In this document: one piece after another, positions 58,732 through 64,000 of the stretch
Layout: every line of letters begins with the position of its first letter
Numbering within the stretch: the stretch's first letter is position 1
DNA from: Actinomyces weissii
GTDB lineage: Bacteria; Actinomycetota; Actinomycetes; Actinomycetales; Actinomycetaceae
Assembly: GCF_016598775.1 (NCBI RefSeq)
Contig: NZ_CP066802.1
Coordinates: forward strand, 62,001 to 126,000
Length of the DNA stretch: 64,000 bases
Direction of reading: 5' to 3'
The notes under the pieces: model-generated
Databases searched by the model: none
Told to the model about the DNA's origin: nothing
Seen by the model: only the letters and a program-made list of their open reading frames with translations
Made by a program: the position numbers and the translations under genes

Positions 58732-59002
58732 GGGGCCAGTATTACGGCCTGTGGGCACTGATAGGTGTTCCTGGGCGTGGGTACCCCTGCCCGGTACGGC
58801 CCAGGTGCGGGACGGACCACCAGTGCCGATGCCGCTTGCGGGCCTGCGCCGTCGCGGCAGAGTCCCGGGCAGTCGATGAGTGCGGGCATCAGGGCGGGTG
58901 CCGGTAGCCGGAGCACCTGCCACCCGCCACCGGGCCCGCACGCACCATTCACCCAGCGGGCACCTCTGTCTGTGAGGCTGGCGCCGTGAGACCCTCGGCA
59001 CC

Positions 59003-59632
59003 ATGACCGCAACAGCCGCACCACGCGACCTGCCCGCCCCGCGCCACCCCGGCCAGCCCTACCGCGTCATCATGGTGTGCACCGGCAACATCTGCCGCTC
59101 AGCCATGGCGGAGGTCGTGCTCACCGACCGCCTGGTAGCCGCCGGGGTGCCGATGAGCGGGCCCACCGGCGTCGTCGTCACCTCAGCGGGCGTGTCTGCG
59201 GAGGAGACCGGCAACCCCATCGACTCCCGGGCCCGCCGCCTGCTCGCCGAGCGCGGCTACGGCCAGGGCGCCGACCCCGCCGCCCGCGCCACCTCCCAGC
59301 GCCTCAGCCGCCACCAGGCCCACCGCGTCAGCGACGCCGAGCTGCGGGACGCCGACCTGCTGCTGGCCATGACCGCCGCCCACCGCCGGGAGCTGCGCCG
59401 TCGCTGCGAGAGCCTGGGCCTGGACCCCGAACGAGTGCACCTGTTCCGCCACCACGAGCCCCAGCAGCCCCAGCAGGCTGACCGCCAGGACCTGGCCGGA
59501 GGCAGGGACCTGGACGTGCCCGACCCCTGGTACGGCACCATGGCCGACTTCGTGGACACCCTGGAGGTCGTAGAGCGCGTCTCAGACTCCCTGTGTCTCC
59601 GGCTCCGGCAGGCCGCCACCCGGCAGCCCTAG
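59003..59632 (+). CDS. Low-molecular-weight protein-tyrosine phosphatase
   Basis: This 209-aa phosphatase is longer than the usual ~150-165 aa. The P-loop VMVCTGNICRSAMAEVV near residue 25 contains the catalytic Cys and Arg (C-x5-R). DLDVPDPWYG near 173 carries the general-acid Asp. Between them are RLSRHQAHRVSDAELRDADL and LLLAMTAAHRRELRRR. In actinobacteria such enzymes act on tyrosine-phosphorylated proteins of polysaccharide export or host targets; here no kinase is adjacent. The ATG at 59003 is the best start. It converges with the hydrolase at 59638. Confidence 0.92.
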   Translation: MTATAAPRDLPAPRHPGQPYRVIMVCTGNICRSAMAEVVLTDRLVAAGVPMSGPTGVVVTSAGVSAEETGNPIDSRARRLLAERGYGQGADPAARATSQRLSRHQAHRVSDAELRDADLLLAMTAAHRRELRRRCESLGLDPERVHLFRHHEPQQPQQADRQDLAGGRDLDVPDPWYGTMADFVDTLEVVERVSDSLCLRLRQAATRQP

Positions 59633-59637
59633 GCGCC

Positions 59638-60786
59638 TCAGCCCAGGCGCACCGCCAGCCAGCCGATCAACGTGGACAGGTAGTCCTCCCGGGCCGGGCT
59701 GGGGGACAGGGCCAGGTCGTGCACACCACCGGGGATCTGGCGGATGGTCACGTCCCGGCCCAGGCAGGAGGCGCGCTCCACCATCTGCTCCACCGACAGC
59801 ACCACGTCGCTGCGCAGCGCCTCCTCCGGGGTCGCGTCCTGGCCGCCCGTGGCCGTGGAGCAGCACACCAGGACCGGCACCTTGAGGCCCAGGCCGTGCT
59901 TGACCTCCCGCTGCAGACGGCGGATCCCGGCCAGGAAGCCCGCACGCACCGGGAAGCCCGGGGTGGGCTTCAGGCGCAGGTCCCAGTCCCACTCCCCGCC
60001 CCAGCGCTGGTGCAGCACGCGCGCGTAGACGTCGTCCTCCACCGGGCCGGGCGAGATGCTGTCCAGGTCCAGGTCGGCTACGGAACCACCTGCCGCCAGG
60101 GCACTCTCCCGGCTGGCCTGCGCTGCCAGGCGGGCGGTCTTGTGGGCCTCGGTCTCGCTGGGGTTGCCGATCTCCCGCTCGGGGAAGCGCCGGGAGAGCA
60201 GGTCCACGTAGGCGGAGCCGTAGGAGCGCACCAGGCTGCCGGAGTTGAGCTGTAGCCAGGGAGAGTTCAGGGTGATGGCGCGCACGCTGCCGGGGTGGTC
60301 GGCAGCCCAGATCACCGCCTGTAGGCCGCCGGTGGAGTGGGCGTTGAGGATGACGCAGTGGTGCCCGTGCTCCTCCTGGATGATCCGCAGGGCCTCGCCG
60401 ATCTCCTCGTCGTGGACCCGCAGGTTACGCACGTCGTGGGGGCAGGGGTGCCCCAGTCCGGCCCGGCCGCAGGCCCGCAGGTCCAGGGCGTAGAACTCGT
60501 AACCAGCGTCCAGGAAGGCGTCCGCCAGCCAGGTCTGGAAGAAGTAGTCGTTGCGGCCGTGCAGGTAGAGCACCGCGCGGGCGTGCCGGGGGGCGGAGCC
60601 CCGGGAGGTGACGGCGGCCCGCTGGTGGACCAGGACGGCGTGGTCGGCGCCGGGGGCGGCCTGCTCGTTGACCGTCACGTCGATCCTGCGCGCCACCCAG
60701 GGCTCCCCGAGGATGTCTGTGGACAGCTCGGGGCCCTGTTCTGGGGGGAGTGGCGGCGTAGGCGTGGACTGGTCGGTCTGCGTCAT
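59638..60786 (-). CDS. Alpha/beta hydrolase (lysophospholipase-like)
   Basis: This 382-aa serine hydrolase is of the Hydrolase_4 / lysophospholipase type. Motifs: ARAVLYLHGRNDYFFQTWLA (HG motif near 91), FYALDLRACGRAG, the nucleophile elbow LNAHSTGGLQAVIWAADHP (Ser ~161), CCSTATGGQDATPEEALRSD near the acid, and IPGGVHDLALSPSPAREDYL with the catalytic His. The start at 60786 is preferred over 60999, whose frame runs through the palindrome at 60913. The substrate is unknown. Confidence 0.85.
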   Translation of the reverse strand: MTQTDQSTPTPPLPPEQGPELSTDILGEPWVARRIDVTVNEQAAPGADHAVLVHQRAAVTSRGSAPRHARAVLYLHGRNDYFFQTWLADAFLDAGYEFYALDLRACGRAGLGHPCPHDVRNLRVHDEEIGEALRIIQEEHGHHCVILNAHSTGGLQAVIWAADHPGSVRAITLNSPWLQLNSGSLVRSYGSAYVDLLSRRFPEREIGNPSETEAHKTARLAAQASRESALAAGGSVADLDLDSISPGPVEDDVYARVLHQRWGGEWDWDLRLKPTPGFPVRAGFLAGIRRLQREVKHGLGLKVPVLVCCSTATGGQDATPEEALRSDVVLSVEQMVERASCLGRDVTIRQIPGGVHDLALSPSPAREDYLSTLIGWLAVRLG

Positions 60787-60912
60787 GGCTCGATCCTGCC
60801 ACCCGCGGCGGGACCAGAGCCGATTGGCGTCCCTAATGTGGGCTATCACAAGGTCGCTGGTGTGGCCCAGAGCCCCAGCGGTCTGGGACGGGTGGTGCCC
60901 TACCCCACCCCG

Positions 60913-60975
60913 ACTTGTGCATTTTGGCGCGAGTGGTGCCGGAAAACCGCGCCACTCGCGCCAAAATGCACAAGT
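60913..60975. repeat. Long perfect hairpin (24-bp arms, 15-nt loop)
   Basis: Arms 60913-60936 (ACTTGTGCATTTTGGCGCGA...) and 60952-60975 are exact reverse complements. The hairpin lies between the divergent hydrolase and metN genes, 127 bp from the hydrolase start and ~190 bp before the riboswitch. A folded DNA/RNA element or a small repeat element are both possible. Confidence 0.85.
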
Positions 60976-61161
60976 GGAGGCGAGGGGGTCCTGATGCAAC
61001 TAGCCTCAAACCTAAAAGTAATCTAGGTCACCTGCCGGGGTGGTGGTCAGGTTGCCTTCAGGCGGGCGCCTGCGCTTCAAGGGCGCTCTGAAGGTGACCT
61101 TCGTCCGTTGCGTGAGACGGTGTTTGCGTTAAAACGCCCCTTCCGGCTAACTTTCTCGCAA

Positions 61162-61247
61162 CCATCCAGAGCAACCGAGAGACCTGGCTCTACGACGTTG
61201 CAGCAACCCCCGCATCGCGGAGAGGGTGCTTCCGCCAGGACCGATGG
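61162..61247 (+). promoter_or_regulatory. SAM riboswitch (S-box type) upstream of metN
   Basis: The conserved core GAGAGACCTGGCTC, CGACGTTGCAGCAACC and GGGTGCTTCCGCCAGGA occurs in order, as in actinobacterial S-box leaders. P1 can form between CCATC (61162) and GATGG (61243-61247). GATGG runs straight into the ribosome site GGAGGAAG of metN, so SAM binding would hide the start region. This points to control at translation. The downstream methionine uptake genes fit the call. Confidence 0.88.
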
Positions 61248-61256
61248 AGGAAGAAC

Positions 61257-62342
61257 ATGACCCCAGGTATCAAGCCACCCAAGCAGGCAGCTGGCACGCT
61301 CAGCGACCCTGGTCCCAGCACCGGTACCACAGCCACGGCCCCCGCCGCCCCCATGATCTCCCTGAAGGACGTCCACAAGGTCTACACCCTGCGGGACGGC
61401 ACCCAGGTGCGCGCCCTGGACGGCCTGGACCTGGAGGTCCCCGCCGGGGCCATCCACGGCATCGTCGGCTCATCCGGCGCCGGAAAGTCCACCCTGGTGC
61501 GCTGCCTGACCGCCCTGGAGCGGCCCACCTCCGGGGAGGTGCGGGTGGCCGGGCAGGACCTGACCGCCCTGTCAGCGACCCAGCTGCGGGAGGCCCGCCG
61601 CAAGATCGGCATGGTCTTCCAGCACGCCAACCTGCTGGACTCCCGCACCACCGCCCAGAACGTCGCCTACCCCCTGGCCCTGGCGGGCGTCAGGAAGGGG
61701 CACCGTCATGAGGCCGTCTCCCGCATGCTGGACCTTGTAGGCCTGGCTGACCGGGGCTTCTCCTACCCCGCCCAGCTCTCCGGGGGGCAGAAGCAGCGCG
61801 TAGGCATCGCCCGGGCCCTGGCCGACCACCCCGACGTACTGCTGTGCGACGAGCCCACCAGTGCACTGGACCCGGAGACCACCCGCCAGATCCTGGAGCT
61901 GATCCGGGACGTGCGGGACCGCCTGGGGGTCACCGTCGTCATCATCACCCACGAGATGGGCGTGGTGCGGCAGGTATGCGACTCCGTGAGCCTCCTGGAG
62001 GCCGGGCGGGTCGTGGAGACCGGCACGGTGGAGGAGATCATCTCCCGCCCTGGCTCCCGACTGGCCCTGGACCTTGTGCCCCTGCCGGAGGTGCCCGACG
62101 CCGCCCGCCAGCCCGGGCAGGTGCTGATCGACGTCGCCCTGACCGCCCACCCCGGCCAGCCTGCCGCCGCCGCGGTCATGGCCCTGGCCAAGGACTACGA
62201 CGCCGACGTCTCCGCTGGCGTCTTCCAGACCCTCGGCAGCGCACAGATCGGGCGGCTGGCCCTGTCCGTCCCCCAGGAGCGGGCCGAGGCCGCCCTGGCA
62301 GCCCTTACCGGTGCCGGAACCCTCGCGGAGGTGCGCGCATGA
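61257..62342 (+). CDS. metN: Methionine ABC transporter ATP-binding protein MetN
   Basis: MetN powers D/L-methionine import with MetI and MetQ. It is 361 aa, with a ~32-residue leader before the domain. Walker A is GSSGAGKST near 71-79, the ABC signature LSGGQKQRVGIARAL near 175, and Walker B VLLCDEPTSALDPET near 198, followed by the H-loop IITHEMG. The C-terminal ~75 residues form the NIL/ACT-like regulatory domain (ADVSAGVFQTLGSAQIGRLA) that binds methionine and inhibits transport. It is the first gene after the SAM riboswitch; the stop overlaps metI by 4 bp. Confidence 0.96.
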   Translation: MTPGIKPPKQAAGTLSDPGPSTGTTATAPAAPMISLKDVHKVYTLRDGTQVRALDGLDLEVPAGAIHGIVGSSGAGKSTLVRCLTALERPTSGEVRVAGQDLTALSATQLREARRKIGMVFQHANLLDSRTTAQNVAYPLALAGVRKGHRHEAVSRMLDLVGLADRGFSYPAQLSGGQKQRVGIARALADHPDVLLCDEPTSALDPETTRQILELIRDVRDRLGVTVVIITHEMGVVRQVCDSVSLLEAGRVVETGTVEEIISRPGSRLALDLVPLPEVPDAARQPGQVLIDVALTAHPGQPAAAAVMALAKDYDADVSAGVFQTLGSAQIGRLALSVPQERAEAALAALTGAGTLAEVRA

Positions 62343-63070
62343 GCCTGCTGAGCCCCCTGACCCAGCCCCTGGCCGCCTGGGCGCTCGCGACGGCCGCAGC
62401 CGACAGGACCTGGTTCAGTAACCCGGTCATCCAGAACAAGCTCGGCCCCGCCACCCTGGAGACCCTGGCCATGACCCTGGTCTCCGGCGTGCTGGTGATC
62501 ATCCTGGGGCTGCTGCTGGGCATCTCCCTGGTGACCACCGGGGTGCGCGGCCGCCACCCCCACCCGCTGCTGCACCAGGTGCTCTCCCAGCTGGTGAACA
62601 TCGGCCGCTCCCTGCCCTTCATCATCCTGCTGGTCGTCATGCTGCCCCTGACCCGAATGCTCGTGGGGACCTCGCTGGGCTGGCAGGCAGCGAGCGTCCC
62701 CCTGACCGTCGGCGCGATCCCCTTCTACGCGCGCATGGTGGAGACGGCGCTCAACAATGTTGAGCAGGGCAAGGTGGAGGCGGCCCTCATGATGGGGGCC
62801 TCCGCCAGCCAGATCACCTGGGGGGTGCTCGTGCGCGAGGCCCTGCCGGTGCTGATCCAGTCCGCCACCGTCACCCTCATCACCCTGCTGGGCTACTCCG
62901 CGATGGCGGGTGCCGTAGGTGGGGGCGGCCTGGGTGACCTGGCGATCCAGTACGGCCACCAGCGCTCCCAGCCGGACGTCATCTGGTGCACCGTGATCTT
63001 GATCCTCCTGATCGTCGCCGTGATCCAGGTGGTCGGTGACCTGCTCAGCAGGGCCGTGGACCACCGCTGA
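62339..63070 (+). CDS. metI: Methionine ABC transporter permease MetI
   Basis: This is the permease of the MetNIQ importer, 243 aa with about five membrane helices. The EAA-loop that contacts MetN is EAALMMGASASQITWGVLVR near 150-170. Other family segments are GRSLPFIILLVVMLPLTRM and GYSAMAGAVGGGGLGDLAIQYG. The start ATG at 62339 overlaps the metN stop (ATGA). The frame extends left inside metN but that is only a shadow. Confidence 0.95.
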   Translation: MSLLSPLTQPLAAWALATAAADRTWFSNPVIQNKLGPATLETLAMTLVSGVLVIILGLLLGISLVTTGVRGRHPHPLLHQVLSQLVNIGRSLPFIILLVVMLPLTRMLVGTSLGWQAASVPLTVGAIPFYARMVETALNNVEQGKVEAALMMGASASQITWGVLVREALPVLIQSATVTLITLLGYSAMAGAVGGGGLGDLAIQYGHQRSQPDVIWCTVILILLIVAVIQVVGDLLSRAVDHR

Positions 63071-63243
63071 CAAGCCCTTCCGGAGGCTGGGGCCCGCCCC
63101 GGCCGCCTGCCAGATACCTGTACGTACCGGGCGCTGCCACGACTGTCTCGGCAGCCGTGACGCAGCCGCACAGAGAAATCACTACCGCCGGAAAGCTCCG
63201 GCCCCAGCTTGGCCACCTGGCCGCCCAACCGAAAGGAACCCCT

Positions 63244-64000
63244 ATGTCTACCCAGCTCTCCCGCCGTCACGTCCTGACCGGCTCCCTGGCAGGCGCCCTG
63301 GCCCTGACCCTGGCCGCCTGCGGCTCGGGCTCCTCCACGGACTCCGCCAGCGGGGTCAAGGGCGTCACCGTCAAGGACGGCGTCGCCACCATCACCATTG
63401 GGGCCACCCCCCAGCCGCACGTCACCATCCTCCAGTGGGTGCAGGACAACCTGGCCCAGGAGGCCGGCCTGAACCTGGACATCAAGGAGATCAACGACTA
63501 CCAGACCCCCAACTCCTCCCTGGCTGACGGCTCCCTGGCCGCCAACTTCTACCAGACCCCCAACTTCCTGGAGGTCCAGGAGGAGGAGAAGAAGTACGAC
63601 TTCACCTCTATCGCCGAGGTGCACATCGAGCCCCTGGGTGTCTACACCAAGAAGGGCTACCAGGACCTGAGCAGCCTGCCCCAGGACGCCAAGGTCATCC
63701 TGAACTCCGACCCCGCCAACTTCGCCCGCGGCCTGCGGCTGCTGGCGGACAACGGCGTGATCGAGCTGGACCCGGCGGCCAAGGTCCCGGCTGACACGGA
63801 CGTGACCTCCAACCCCAGGAACCTGACCTTCACCCCCATTGAGGGCTCCCTGCTGGTCACCTCCCTGCCCGACGCCGACATCGCCGTCATCAACGGCAAC
63901 TACGCCATTGACGGCGGCCTGGTGCCCTCTAAGGACGCTATCGCCCTGGAGAAGGGGGAGGGCTCGCCCTACGCCAACCTGCTGGTGGTGCGCACCGAGG
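63244..64000 (+). CDS. metQ: Methionine-binding lipoprotein MetQ (3' end outside window)
   Basis: This substrate-binding lipoprotein of the methionine importer is anchored on the outer membrane face. From the ATG at 63244 (after GAAAGGAACCCCT) 252 codons are visible with no stop; the family is ~270-290 aa, so little is missing. The signal peptide has a twin-arginine look (LSRRHVLTG) and a lipobox LAAC with Cys near 26. NLPA-family motifs include ITIGATPQPHVTILQW, ANFYQTPNFLEVQEEE and HIEPLGVYTKKGY. It lies 173 bp after metI, in which I see no gene. Confidence 0.95.
   Translation, partial: MSTQLSRRHVLTGSLAGALALTLAACGSGSSTDSASGVKGVTVKDGVATITIGATPQPHVTILQWVQDNLAQEAGLNLDIKEINDYQTPNSSLADGSLAANFYQTPNFLEVQEEEKKYDFTSIAEVHIEPLGVYTKKGYQDLSSLPQDAKVILNSDPANFARGLRLLADNGVIELDPAAKVPADTDVTSNPRNLTFTPIEGSLLVTSLPDADIAVINGNYAIDGGLVPSKDAIALEKGEGSPYANLLVVRTE

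Noticed and set aside
60787..60999. N-terminal extension of the hydrolase through the 60913 hairpin
   Set aside because: The extension is encoded by the palindrome (CAFWREW and its inverse) and is absent from the fold; the ATG at 60786 is better.

Overview
The window is a 64-kb piece of a high-GC actinobacterial chromosome. The gene set points to an Actinomyces-like host: class Ib ribonucleotide reductase, an Asp23/Gls24 envelope-stress cluster, amylosucrase and other GH13 enzymes, luxS, a SAM riboswitch ahead of metNIQ, and a type I-G (old I-U) CRISPR-Cas locus with a Cas4-Cas1 fusion. This assignment rests on gene content and protein signatures only; no database was searched.

Layout. 1-8.5 kb is housekeeping and metabolism: a partial pyridoxamine-phosphate-oxidase-like gene, luxS, an alpha/beta hydrolase, an AI-2E family transporter, pyridoxal kinase, amylosucrase and L-serine dehydratase. 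8.5-12.4 kb is accessory: yoeB/yefM with a recognisable operator, then a DUF262-HipA two-gene operon. 12.7-16.6 kb is an eight-gene Asp23 cluster that includes a small membrane anchor, two AmaP-like membrane proteins and a sigma factor. 17-20.7 kb holds succinate-semialdehyde dehydrogenase and a GH13 glucosidase. Three copies of a ~123-bp hairpin repeat lie just 3' of hipA, of the last asp23 gene and of gabD.

20.8-24.9 kb is a ~4-kb island (XRE/ImmA peptidase plus DUF4411 PIN protein, a broken DDE transposase, a truncated Abi gene). It is bounded by a 92-bp direct repeat copied from the 3' end of the adjacent PTS-IIC gene. After PTS-IIC and niaR, nrdHIE begins at 27.4 kb behind probable NrdR and DnaA boxes. 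The partner gene nrdF is 13 kb away at 43.6 kb. Between them lie four 21-bp-spaced iterons, the csb1-csb2-cas3-cas8u-cas4/1-cas2 operon, a 15-repeat array, a hydrolase and two orphan membrane proteins.

45-48.5 kb carries an orphan gene, a formate/nitrite transporter and a DUF885 peptidase. 48.7-52.4 kb is a second ~3.7-kb island built like the first: it is bounded by an 88-bp repeat copied from the 3' end of the neighbouring gene, and contains an AT-rich orphan gene and two decayed ISL3-type elements. 52.4-58.7 kb is a tandem duplication of an undescribed two-gene unit, a lipoprotein plus a membrane-anchored propeller-like protein. The window closes with a low-molecular-weight tyrosine phosphatase, an alpha/beta hydrolase, a long perfect palindrome, and the SAM-riboswitch-controlled metN-metI-metQ methionine uptake operon, whose last gene runs off the end.
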